64,000 bases of DNA from Zoroaster sp. YZ-2022 (Eukaryota; Echinodermata; Asteroidea; Forcipulatida; Zoroasteridae). The position numbers and the translations under genes were made by a program. Each line of letters starts with the position of its first letter. Positions within the stretch are counted from its first letter, which is position 1. Positions 11,401-24,900 of this stretch are shown here, one piece after another. Below the pieces are notes generated by a model that saw only the letters and a program-made list of their open reading frames with translations, was not told the origin of the DNA and made no database searches. The stretch spans positions 39,856,761-39,920,760 of the forward strand of contig CM055819.1 in NCBI GenBank assembly GCA_029582265.1. The letters are read 5' to 3'.

Positions 11401-14400
11401 AGAACCGATTTTTGCAAGCATCACAGATGTTGCACTCTTTAAAGTTATAGTGAGTTATCTCCGAGCCATATTGTTTGCATTTCATATGTCCAATGTTTGT
11501 TACTGAATCAACTTTACTGTAACAAAGGTTCATTTGTTGGAAAAAACTCATAAACCTAAATAGTTTTCAAATATCAAACATCAAAGTTGCCGTTTTGACC
11601 TCTTTTCTTTTAGTAAACAGTCTATGTCTGCAAATTGCTTCTAACTGTTTGAAATATTAATTATATTCACAGACTCAACTTGTGAAATTGAGTACAATGA
11701 GAATGTTGACAAAAAGTGTGCTGAAGGCCAAACGGACCAATGTATCGTGGATTTTATAGGTGGCACGGTAAGTGGTATTTTAATCTCATTTTAATCTCAT
11801 CGTTGCTGTTGGATGCCACGGCCGAGCAGTTTACCGCTATGGCCGAGCGGTTCACCGCCATGGCCGAGCGGTTTACCGGCATGGCCGAGCGGTTCACCGC
11901 CATGGCTGAGCGGTTCACCGCCATGGCCCAGCGGTTTACCGCCATGGCCCAGCGGTTTACCGCATCGGATTGGTGTTTCTGATGGCCGAGTTATCAGAAT
12001 GTGGGTTCCAAGCCTGGCCATGACTGTAGTGCTTGTTTCCCTAAATGAGATTCTTTACCGTAATTGCTTCTCTCCAATCCATGGGTGCCTGCGATGGCTG
12101 CGAGCCATCAGAATGTGAATTTGAATCCTGGCTAAAGGGTCACGGTGCCTGTGTCCTGTGACCAAGAGACTTGACCCATAATTGCTTCTCTCCAATCCAT
12201 GGGTGCCTGCGATGGCTGCGAGTCATCAGAATGTGAATTTGAATCCTGGCTAAAGGGTCACGGTGCCTGTATCCTGTGACCAAGAGACTTGACCCATAAT
12301 TGCTTCTCTCCAGTACAAATGGGTACCTGTGAAGGCAGAGACGGTTATTGTGTTTGATCAGCCGCAGAGTATAACACCGGAAGCTCTGGCCCAAGTTTAA
12401 GAATTGAAACTGACCCGATGACCCATCTTTAATAATTGTCCTTGTTTTTTTAATTTTTTAATTTTTTTAAACAGGGCTGGATGGAACAGACGGAATTATT
12501 CTACGGAAAGTATCCCCCTACATTCGGTAATACAAACAGCACGGGCCCCGTCGCTTTCTTAGACAGCGTGTACGCTATACCTCTAGCCTATCTGCTCACA
12601 ACAGCTGGCTACTTTTTGCTCTCTCTTCTATTGATGGTCCAATAGTAAGTAACCTTCAAGTCTTGTAACTCCACATTAAGTGTAAATCAATGTATACTCA
12701 ACCCTCTTAAGTAAACTTAAATAAATGGTGGTCCCATAACGATGACTGGTCCCATAACGATGACTGATCCCATAACGATGACTGGTCCCATAACGATGAC
12801 TGGTCTCATAACGATGATGATTTTTTTTAATTGAAACATTTTCAGAATATCTACCCTATTAACAAAGAACCCAGAGGTTGCAGGTTCACATCGTGCACTA
12901 GTAAATTTTTCTTTGTTCATTCTATAAAAATAAAAATGGTAAAAGTACCTAGTCATCAACCTATACATATTGCGGAACCCGCTGCTATATAGGATTCTAG
13001 CCGGCCAATCGTCATCGGGCAAGCTCGGTGGTCGAGAGGTTAAGACGTCTGCACTAGTAAACAGGAGGTTGTGGGTTCGAATCCCGCCAGAGTCGCCTGT
13101 GAAGTACGTTGGAAAGCACTGAGTATACAGTGCTATAAATACATCGGTGTAGGGCAAATTAAATCAATTGTTTATCTATCGCCCGACGCAAGAATTTCAT
13201 CAACCTATACATATCGCGGTACCTGCTGCTATATAGGATTCTAGCCAGCCAATCGTCATCGGGCAAGCTCGGTGGTCATGAGGTTGAGACATCTGCACTA
13301 GTAAGCAGGAGGTTGTGGGTTTGAATCCCGCCCGAGTCGCCTGTGTAGTTTTTTCACAGACACTCAGAAAGCACTGAGTATACAATGCTATACACACGTC
13401 GGTGTAGGGCAAAATTGAAATCAAAAGTACCTAGTCAGTTTCCCCTGTGGTTTATTTGAGTGGTTTATATGAGTATAATGTATGATTTTGAGTATAATGT
13501 ATGATTTTGAGTATAATGTATGATTTTGAGTATAATGTATGATTTTGAGTATAATGTATGATTTTGAGTATAATGTATGATTTTGAGTATAATGTATGAG
13601 TTTGAGTATAATGTATGATTTTGAATATAATGTATGATTTTGAGTATAATGTATGATTTTGAGTATAATGTATGATTTTGAGTATAATGTATGATTTTGA
13701 GTATAATGTATGATTTTGAGTATAATGTATGATTTTGAGTATAATGTATGATTTTGAGTATAATGTATGATTTTGAGTATAATGTATGATTTTGAGTATA
13801 ATGTATGATTTTGAATATAATGTATGATTTTGAATATAATGTATGATTTTGAGTACATGTATAATGTATGATTTTGAGTATAATGTATGATTTTGAGTAT
13901 AATGTATGATTTTGAGTATAATGTATGATTTTGAGTATAATGTATGATTTTGAGTATAATGTATGATTTTGAGTATAATGTATGATTTTGAGTATAATGT
14001 ATGATTTTGAGTATAATGTATGATTATGAGTATAATGTATGATTATGAGTATAATGTATGATTATGAGTATAATGTATGATTATGAGTATAATGTATGAT
14101 TATGAGTATAATGTATGATTATGAGTATAATGTATGATTATGAGTATAATGTATGATTATGAGTATAATGTATGATTATGAGTATAATGTATGATTATGA
14201 GTATAATGTATGATTATGAGTATAATGTATGATTATGAGTATAATGTATGATTATGAGTATAATGTATGATTATGAGTATAATGTATGATTATGAGTATA
14301 ATGTATGATTATGAGTATAATGTATGATTATGAGTATAATGTATGATTATGAGTATAATGTATGATTATGAGTATAATGTATGATTATGAGTATAATGTA

Positions 14401-17400
14401 TGATTATGAGTATAATGTATGATTATGAGTATAATGTATGATTATGAGTATAATGTATGATTATGAGTATAATGTATGATTATGAGTATAATGTATGATT
14501 ATGAGTATAATGTATGATTATGATTATGAGTATAATGTATGATTATGAGTATAATGTATGATTATGAGTATAATGTATGATTATGAGTATAATGTATGAT
14601 TATGAGTATAATGTATGATTATGAGTCTAATGTATGATTATGAGTCTAATGTATGATTGTGAGTCTAATGTATGATTGTGAGTCTAATGTATGATTGTGA
14701 GTCTAATGTATGATTATGAGTATAATGTATGATTATGAGTCTAATGTATGATTATGAGTCTAATGTATGATTGTGAGTCTAATGTATGATTGTGAGTCTA
14801 ATGTATGATTGTGAGTCTAATGTATGATTGTGAGTCTAATGTATGATTGTGAGTCTAATGTATGATTGTGAGTCTAATGTATGATTGTGAGTCTAATGTA
14901 TGATTGTGAATGTAATGTATGATTGTGAATGTAATGTATGATTGTGAGTGTAATGTATGATTGTGAGTGTAATGTATGATTGTGAGTGTAATGTATGATT
15001 GTGAGTCTAATGTATGATTGTGAGTCTAATGTATGATTGTGAGTCTAATGTATGATTGTGAGTCTAATGTATGATTGTGAGTCTAATGTATGATTGTGAG
15101 TCTAATGTATGATTGTGAGTCTAATGTATGATTGTGAGTCTAATGTATGATTGTGAGTCTAATGTATGATTGTGAGTCTAATGTATGATTGTGAGTCTAA
15201 TGTATGATTGTGAGTCTAATGTATGATTGTGAGTCTAATGTATGATTGTGAGTCTAATGTATGATTGTGAGTCTAATGTATGATTGTGAGTCTAATGTAT
15301 GATTGTGAGTCTAATGTATGATTGTGAGTCTAATGTATGATTGTGAGTCTAATGTATGATTGTGAGTCTAATGTATGATTGTGAGTCTAATGTATGATTG
15401 TGAGTCTAATGTATGATTGTGAGTCTAATGTATGATTGTGAGTCTAATGTATGATTGTGAGTCTAATGTATGATTGTGAGTCTAATGTATGATTGTGAGT
15501 CTAATGTATGATTGTGAGTCTAATGTATGATTGTGAGTCTAATGTATGATTGTGAGTCTAATGTATGATTGTGAGTCTAATGTATGATTGTGAGTCTAAT
15601 GTATGATTGTGAGTCTAATGTATGATTGTGAGTCTAATGTATGATTGTGAGTCTAATGTATGATTGTGAGTCTAATGTATTATGGTGAGTCTAATGCGAT
15701 TGTGAGTCTAATGTATGATTGTGAGTCTAATGTATGATTGTGAGTCTAATGTATGATTGTGAGTCTAATGTATGATTGTGAGTCTAATGTATGATTGTGA
15801 GTCTAATGTATGATTGTGAGTCTAATGTATGATTGTGAGTCTAATGTATGATTGTGAGTCTAATGTATGATTGTGAGTCTAATGTATGATTGTGAGTCTA
15901 ATGTATGATTGTGAGTCTAATGTATGATTGTGAGTCTAATGTATGATTGTGAGTCTAATGTATGATTGTGAGTCTAATGTATGATTGTGAGTCTAATGTA
16001 TGATTGTGAGTCTAATGTATGATTGTGAGTCTAATGTATGATTGTGAGTCTAATGTATGATTGTGAGTCTAATGTATGATTGTGAGTCTAATGTATGATT
16101 GTGAGTCTAATGTATGATTGTGAGTCTAATGTATGATTGTGAGTCTAATGTATGATTGTGAGTCTAATGTATGATTGTGAGTCTAATGTATGATTGTGAT
16201 TGTGAGTCTAATGTATGATTGTGAGTCTAATGTATGATTGTGAGTCTAATGTATGATTGTGAGTCTAATGTATGATTGTGAGTCTAATGTATGATTGTGA
16301 GTCTAATGTATGATTGTGAGTCTAATGTATGATTGTGAGTCTAATGTATGATTGTGAGTCTAATGTATGATTGTGAGTCTAATGTATGATTGTGAGTCTA
16401 ATGTATGATTGTGAGTCTAATGTATGATTGTGAGTCTAATGTATGATTGTGAGTCTAATGTATGATTGTGAGTCTAATGTATGATTGTGAGTCTAATGTA
16501 TGATTGTGAGTCTAATGTATGATTGTGAGTCTAATGTATGATTGTGAGTCTAATGTATGATTGTGAGTCTAATGTATGATTGTGAGTCTAATGTATGATT
16601 GTGAGTCTAATGTATGATTGTGAGTCTAATGTATGATTGTGAGTCTAATGTATGATTGTGAGTCTAATGTATGATTGTGAGTCTAATGTATGATTGTGAG
16701 TCTAATGTATGATTGTGAGTCTAATGTATGATTGTGAGTCTAATGTATGATTGTGAGTCTAATGTATGATTTTGAGTCTAATGTATGATTGTGAGTCTAA
16801 TGTATGATTTTGAGTCTAATGTATGATTTTGAGTCTAATGTATGATTTTGAGTCTAATGTATGATTTTGAGTCTAATGTATGATTTTGAGTCTAATGTAT
16901 GATTTTGAGTCTAATGTATGATTTGAGTCTAATGTATGATTTTGAGTCTAATGTATGATTTTGAGTCTAATGTATGATTTTGAGTCTAATGTATGATTTT
17001 GAGTCTAATGTATGATTTTGAGTCTAATGTATGATTTTGAGTCTAATGTATGATTTTGAGTCTAATGTATGATTTTGAGTCTAATGTATGATTTTGAGTC
17101 TAATGTATGATTTTGAGTCTAATGTATGATTTTGAGTCTAATGTATGATTTTGAGTCTAATGTATGATTTTGAGTCTAATGTATGATTATGAGTCTAATG
17201 TATGATTATGAGTCTAATGTATGATTATGAGTCTAATGTATGATTATGAGTCTAATGTATGATTATGAGTCTAATGTATGATTATGAGTCTAATGTATGA
17301 TTATGAGTCTAATGTATGATTATGAGTCTAATGTACATTGTATATGATTATGAGTCTAATGTATGATTATGAGTCTAATGTACATTGTATATGATTATGA

Positions 17401-20400
17401 GTCTAATGTGTATGATTATGAGTCTAATGTGTATGATTATGAGTCTAATGTGTATGATTATGAGTCTAATGTGTATGATTATGAGTCTAATGTGTATGAT
17501 TATGAGTCTAATGTGTATGATTATGAGTCTAATGTGTATGATTATGAGTCTAATGTGTATGATTATGAGTCTAATGTGTATGATTATGAGTCTAATGTGT
17601 ATGATTATGAGTCTAATGTGTATGATTATGAGTCTAATGTGTATGATTATGAGTCTAATGTGTATGATTATGAGTCTAATGTGTATGATTATGAGTCTAA
17701 TGTGTATGATTATGAGTCTAATGTGTATGATTATGAGTCTAATGTGTATGATTTTGAGTCTAATGTGTATGATTTTGAGTCTAATGTGTATGATTTTGAG
17801 TCTAATGTGTATGATTTTGAGTCTAATGTGTATGATTTTGAGTCTAATGTGTATGATTTTGAGTCTAATGTGTATGATTTTGAGTCTAATGTGTATGATT
17901 TTGAGTCTAATGTGTATGATTTTGAGTCTAATGTGTATGATTTTGAGTCTAATGTGTATGATTTTGAGTCTAATGTGTATGATTTTGAGTCTAATGTGTA
18001 TGATTTTGAGTCTAATGTGTATGATTTTGAGTCTAATGTGTATGATTTTGAGTCTAATGTGTATGATTTTGAGTCTAATGTGTATGATTTTGAGTCTAAT
18101 GTGTATGATTTTGAGTCTAATGTGTATGATTTTGAGTCTAATGTATGATTTTGATTCGTTTCTTCTGATGTCTGCAGCACCGCACGTGGTTTCAAAGAGA
18201 GTCTGTCCAACCAGGAGGATTTCCAGTACAAGTCTTGCAACAAAGTCTTTGCTGTGTGGGATTTCTCCCTGACTGACGATAACAATGCCTACTTGAAACA
18301 CCGCAGTATCCACTACGAACTAGCGGTATGTGTAGTCATGTAAATAAGTCACATATCTGTTACTGACTTCACAACTAATCGAAATCTTTTTTTGATAAAC
18401 CAAACAAATTTAACATTTTGGTATTTTTGTTTGTTTCACAAAGTGTTAAATATAATTCAAAGATGTATTTGTCTGTGTCTTAGGCCCAGAAAGATGTATT
18501 TGTCTGTGTCTTAGGCCCAGAAAGATGTATTTGTCTGTGTCTTAGGCCCAGAAAGATGTATTTGTCTGTGTCTTAGGCCCAGAAAGATGTATTTGTCTGT
18601 GTCTTAGGCCCAGAAAGATGTATTTGTCGGTGTCTTAGGCCCAGAAAGATGTATTTGTCGGTGTCTTAGGCCCAGAAAGATGTATTTGTCGGTGTCTTAG
18701 GCCCAGAAAGATGTATTTGTCGGTGTCTTAGGCCCAGAAAGATGTATTTGTCGGTGTCTTAGGCCCAGAAAGATGTATTTGTCGGTGTCTTAGGCCCAGA
18801 AAGATGTATTTGTCGGTGTCTTAGGCCCAGAAAGATGTATTTGTCGGTGTCTTAGGCCCAGAAAGATGTATTTGTCGGTGTCTTAGGCCTAGAAAGATGT
18901 ACATGTATTTGTCTGTGTCTTAGGCCCAGAAAGATGTATTTGTCGGTGTCTTAGGCCTAGAAAGATGTATTTGTCGGTGTCTTAGGCCCAGAAAGATGTA
19001 TTTGTCTGTGTCTTAGGCCTAGAAATATGTATTTGTCTGTGTCTTAGGCCCAGAAAGATGTATTTGTCTGTGTCTTAGGCCCAGAAAGATGTATTTGTCT
19101 GTGTCTTAGGCCCAGAAAGATGTATTTGTCTGTGTCTTAGGCCCAGAAAAAAAGTCTTCGGTTTCTGGTCTCCGTGTCCGTCACCTCAGACCTCTGCGAC
19201 GGCATTTTTTATTTCAATTTTTTTTTTGCTATGAAACAATGTCCAATTGCAGCCAAAATTGCTGGATCGATTTGAATCTTGCCGTGCTGTGCTTTGAATG
19301 ACTTTTTCACATAGGGGTATGAACGTTTGCCCGATTTGTGATGCCTCTCTTAGCCACCATATGTTGTATATGGGAAATTTGGTCCCCGTGTATACAATGT
19401 ATCTCGTATTTCCCTGTTTGCAAAAAGAAAAGATGGCCGAAAAAAAGCGTCACCGCACCGATTTTGAAGCCGACCGATGACCAGAAACTGGAGACAGTTT
19501 ACTTTGGCCTTAGCCATTTTAACGGCAACTCCAGGAAAGCTATTTTCATCAGAACATTGCTATGGTACTCGTGGGAGGGAGAACAAATGCTATAAAATAA
19601 CACATTTCAATAATTGTGACAAGCATGGTTTCACAGTTAACATGTGAATTTATGGTGGGTCCTGTCCTAAATAAATTTGGGCACTTTTTTTATACTATTA
19701 ACGGGCCTGTGATTTCTAAGGATTTTTGACAAATCTCTCTAGCCACCAAGGAAAGAAAGAAGTAGCCTGTATCGTGTCCAAACCTCTAATTTCTTGTTTG
19801 TGGGGATGTGGAGAGTCTGTAAATCCTCCAAAATTCAACATCCAGAAAATTAAACATCCAGGAGGTTCAGGGGACTTTGTCCTCGAGACCCAAGGGAGAC
19901 CCAGGCCTGCTACCCACAGGAGGTTCAGGGGACTTTGTCCTCGAGACCCAAGGGAGACCCAGGCCTGCTACCCACAGGAGGTTCAGGGGACTTTGTCCTC
20001 GAGACCCAAGGGAGACCCAGGCCTGCTACCCACAGGAGGTTCAGGGGGCTTTGTCCTCGAGACCCAAGGGAGACCCAAGGGAGACCCAGGCCTGCTACCC
20101 ACAGGAGGTTCAGGGGACTTTGTCCTCGAGACCCAAGGGAGACCCAGGCCTGCTACCCACAGGAGGTTCAGTGGACTTTGTCCTCGAGACCCAAGGGAGA
20201 CCCAGGCCTGCTACCCACAGGAGGTTCAGGGGACTTTGTCCTCGAGACCCAAGGGAGACCCCAGGCCCTGCTTCCCCATTTTTCAGGATTTTTTGCTTTG
20301 GTCAAATCACACCCCTGAATTAAACCAAACTTCCAACAACTATTTTGTGAAATATGTCATTTAAAAATATTTGTTTTCCTTTCTAAAATAAAAAAGAAAT

Positions 20401-21887
20401 TATCGTCGCATCAGTGCAACAAGGTCGTATCTAAAAAAAAAAATGCAACAAGGTCGTATGTGCGATAGTACATGAATTTGCATACATTAAAACAATTTGA
20501 ATGCAACAACGTCGTATCTTCTTCCATAGGTTTTGTGTGTTCATCCTGGAACTCTGTAAAAAAAAAAGATACGACCTTGTTGCACTGAGCAAAGTCCATG
20601 TCTGCAACAAGGTCGTAACTATGATACGACCTTGTTGCACTGAGCAAAGTCCATGTCTGCAACAAGGTCGTAACTATGATACGACCTTGTTGCACCGATG
20701 CGACGTTATCACTGTTCCAGTCAACATCAAAATTCCCAAAGCACAGGGTGGTGTCAGTAACAGGTCATTTCTGGATCGTTTGTGTATACTGAAAGCAGTA
20801 ATGCTTATTCCATGTTTGTATGTACAAATGTATATATATGCAGTGTGACAGTGTGCAACACGTGACATTCACTGCCTCAATTTAATCCTGCATTTCAATA
20901 AAAACAAATATTGAAGCTTTGACAGTTCCCTTTATCAGACTGCGGCCATCTTGGTCTGATTCCCTGCATACACAATGGCAATGACAGTTGTTATTCTCAT
21001 TTCATAAAAAAGGTGCCAGACTATTTTTTCCCCTTCCAGCCTCGGTTTGGTTTACATTGATTTGAATGGAAGAAAAACAAGATGGCAGCACCATGACTAA
21101 AGGTCGATAGATTCATCTGTCTATAATTGTGTTTATTTTTTTGCTGACATTCTAGACGGATCTCGAAGAGGAGAGACAGAAACTCAAACGGGAAAAAAGA
21201 ACCACCTGGCAAAAATTTAAACTTTATTTCCTTCGTCTGGTGCTCAATCTACTGGTCCTAATCATACTCGGTGGAGCTGGGTACCTCATCTACTACACCA
21301 CCGACCTGTCTGTACAGGTAAGAATTACTCATCGTTTGTCATCTCTTCCCCCAAAAAAATTGGTGTAAAGTTGCACATGATATAAGATTTAAGGCTTTTC
21401 ATGGTAGAGTATTGATATCGTGTCGGTTTGCGGTAACACCGTGTGTTTATCTCAACTATCGCTAAGTGAGGTAACGGGTTCTGAAAAGAAACTTATCGCA
21501 CAACTCGTATCTCGACTGTCTCTATAGTGAGATTATGGTTCAGGGGAAGAAGCATTTTTCAGGAGAATGAAGAGATGTAGCACTTTAAGTAGTATTTGCT
21601 AGGATTATGTGTTGAATGACAAGTTGCACGCCCGTGACCATGCCCCAAACCGGTCGTTAACCTGCGTCCAAACTATTATTCCCATTCATAAGTGCCTGTG
21701 AGGGCAGAGTTGGTTGTTGTGTTTGATTAGCCATATATGCGCTGTAATGGCAGCAATTGAGCTGTATACTCCCTAGGGAGCTGAGATGGTTTCAGGAATG
21801 ATTTATGAGCCTGATGAGCAGGGGTAATAATGTCATGCGCCTTGAGCACCAGTTTGGTGGATACGTGCGCCATATAAGTCCACATTC

Positions 21888-21918
<31 letters not shown>

Positions 21919-24900
21919 GCCCGTATTGATTTCGTTCTCAAAATGTCAAAATAAAAAAAATGTAATTTTTGTTGAATAAAAGCCAAATAGAAATGGGCAA
22001 ACTCATGTTTTGGGGACGCCACGAAACACTTCCAAAAGTACGTGTGTCTGGCTCGTGATGCTAATCTTCGTCACTCTGATTGGTTGGAATCCGCATCACG
22101 CGTCGCACAAAAGAGCTGGTGAACAGCTGGCACATACCCACTGCTCTGATCTTGATAAGCCACTCTATACCATCTGTTAATACGCCCCGGTCGTGACACT
22201 TGTGTCCTTGAGCAAGGTACTTAACCATAATTGCTTCGTCCTTCGGATGGGACGTAAAGCCGTAGGTCCCGTGTGTTGTGTAATGCACGTAAAAAAGAAT
22301 GCGCCTTGAGCACCACTTAGTTGGTGGATACGTGCGCTATATAAGTCCACACATTATTATTATTATTATTACATTTTGTCCAGTCAGATTGTCTGAACTG
22401 TCTTGGGCACTTATGAATGACAAATAATGCATCTTCACTTTTTGTTATCAACATAATGAAATAAGCTGAAACTTTCACAGGTTGGTTTGTATATGTGTAC
22501 GTATCTTTTGAGGCTTTGCATGGTGGAATATCGATATCGTTTCGGTTTGCGGTAACACCATGTGTTTATCTCAACTAACGTGAAGCTGAGGTACAGGTTC
22601 TGAAAAGAACCGTATCGTACAACTCGTATCTCAACCTTCGTTAAGTGAGAAAGGTTCAAGGGAGAACCAATTTTGGGCAACTCGTTTTTCTCTACTGTCG
22701 CTAAGTGAGAAATATGGTTGAGATACGAGTTGTACGATACGGTTCTTTTCAGAACCTGTACCTCAGCTTCACGTTAGTTGAGATAAACACATGGTGTTAC
22801 CGCAAACCGAAACGATATTGTACATATCTTCTTGATTCTTACAAAGTATTGATGCATTTACAGACATTTAACCAAAGTGTACACTGGCGTTCAACAATAA
22901 CACAGAAGAATTTCTGGAATCACTGTAGAGCGTTGTCAAGTTTCAGTCAATAATTTAACCTGCTTTTTTACAAATAGTGTGGATTGAATTTAAAGGTCCC
23001 ATGAAATGGTAATTTTTCACACTACATTTTGGGGGCTTAATATATGGTTTTGTATTAATAAAACATAATACTTACTATTTTTATAAGTTTGTCATGAGTT
23101 ATAACAATTTAATTTGTCCCCAAAATTTGTGTTGTCCCTTTTGATATCGCATTTCGTGACGTAGACCTAGGCACCGAATGACAAAGGACATTGACAATGC
23201 ACATTCCTGACCATTATGCTCTGGTAAGCTTCACTGCAGCCGTCCAAACAAATTCGTTGATATTTTAGATCTGATGGGAATCTGTGCAGACTGACACCAT
23301 TCTTTAGAAGTGTTGCTGTAATCAGCAACAATACACCTTGGCGGCATAACAACAAAAACAGTTACATAAGTTTGCACGTTGTATCATTCATATGTATCGA
23401 TCGATGCGCGCCAACAAACAGCATGTTCCTAGGTCTACGTCACAAATTTGTCCCCTTTTAGGGGCGCGGGTTCATCCCAAATTTTTATTTATTATTTTTT
23501 TGCGATGTAAATCTCCAATACATTTTTTTTTAAATTGCATTTATAGGTTAATGTGTGCATATTTTATAGTTTACAATGGAAAAAATTTCTAATTCATAGG
23601 ACCTTTAAAAAACTAATTTCCTTGTTTCATATTATTTTCTCAGCATTCCAATGAAGCAATCACGATGAACGCATTTGCCAGTCTTCTGATTGGTTACCTC
23701 CCGTCCATCACCATAACGATACTCAACGGTGTGGTGCCGATGATCTTCAACGTCATCGTCCGATTTGAAGACTACAGTCCGCAGTTTGAAATTGGCATTA
23801 CGCTAGTCAGGTAAGGGCCCTCAAAGTCGGGACTCCAGACATTACATAACCGTCTAAAGATTCCCTAACCGTCCCTCTATCAGTCCCATTTTTAAAACAA
23901 TCATCTGAGGTCACTCCAAACTATTGCAGTTGATGCCAATGACCTCATATGTCTAGCCTTCTGTGTAATGTAAAACCACTTAACGGGCCGTCCAAAGTAG
24001 TCAACATTTGCAAGGTAATATAGAGAGTACTACTTTTCAAGACCCCCTTCCCTCAAAGTAATACTTATTAACATTTTATTTTATACAAATTTGAATTTTC
24101 TCCTGTTTATAAATTTTTCAACATTTTTAAAGTCGTACGTGGCCGCTGAAACCCCCCTCCCCCCCCCCCCCCGTAGTACGTTTTGTACTACCGTGAAAAT
24201 GTTGACAACTTTGGACGGCCCCTAAGATACACTACCCCTCGGACTATCAAATGTATCAGATCAGTAGTCCTTCTGTTAACCGTAACTCCCTAGGCCCATT
24301 TGCTTACACATAACCTGAATCCTTCCTAACTCCCTAGGCCCATTTGCTTACACATAACCTGAATCCTTCCTAACTCCCTAGGCCCATTTGCTTACACATA
24401 ACCTGAATCCTTCCTAATTCCCTAGGCCCATTTGCTTACACATAACCTGAATCCTTCCTAACTCCCTAGGCCCATTTGCTTACACATAACCTGAATCCTT
24501 CCTAACTCCCTAGGCCCATTTGCTTACACATAACCTGAATCCTCCAAAATCCTTCAGTAGCACATGACATGTATTCACACATGCCATGTATGCACACATG
24601 TGTTTCTAATCTGTGATACATGTACATGTACATGGCCAGGGACCCTCCCTGCATGCATGGAGCAATAAACAGTGTCCACTGACCCAAGCACTGACCTTGC
24701 AATCACTACAACAAACATGGATGTACATGTACCATGGAAAGGCAAGTATGCCTAATAACCTCAATCCTCCAAAATCCTTCACTTTAGCAAAGAGCGTGTA
24801 GCGTGTCACCTCAATCCTTCAAAATCCTTCACTTTAGCAAAGAGGATTTTGGAGGAAACGAAGTACGTGGAAGTTCGGTAAGTGTTCATCAAAGACTGCT

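Noticed and set aside
13020..13100. Functional tRNA gene
   Set aside because: A and B boxes are present, but the copy sits in a duplicated SINE with tail and no clean acceptor stem.
13421..13858. 145-residue frame of YIILKIIHYTQNH repeats
   Set aside because: Minus-strand reading of the same minisatellite.
17363..18313. Long open frames of 261-312 residues on both strands
   Set aside because: They are periodic translations of the 19/21-bp minisatellite (repeated YDYESNV, IHIRLK and so on) and lie inside a TMC intron; both strands are open because the unit has no stop.
18459..19150. CRISPR-like array
   Set aside because: Direct 31-bp repeats without spacers, in an animal intron; a simple tandem array.
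19726..20364. 212-residue frame with repeated RPRPATHRRFRG blocks
   Set aside because: A 58-bp tandem repeat; 58 is not a multiple of 3, so different frames show the same motif set. It lies in an intron.
22435..22953. Two proteins with a shared VEIRVVRYGSFQNLYLSFTL block on opposite strands
   Set aside because: They are the two arms of the C-family palindrome.
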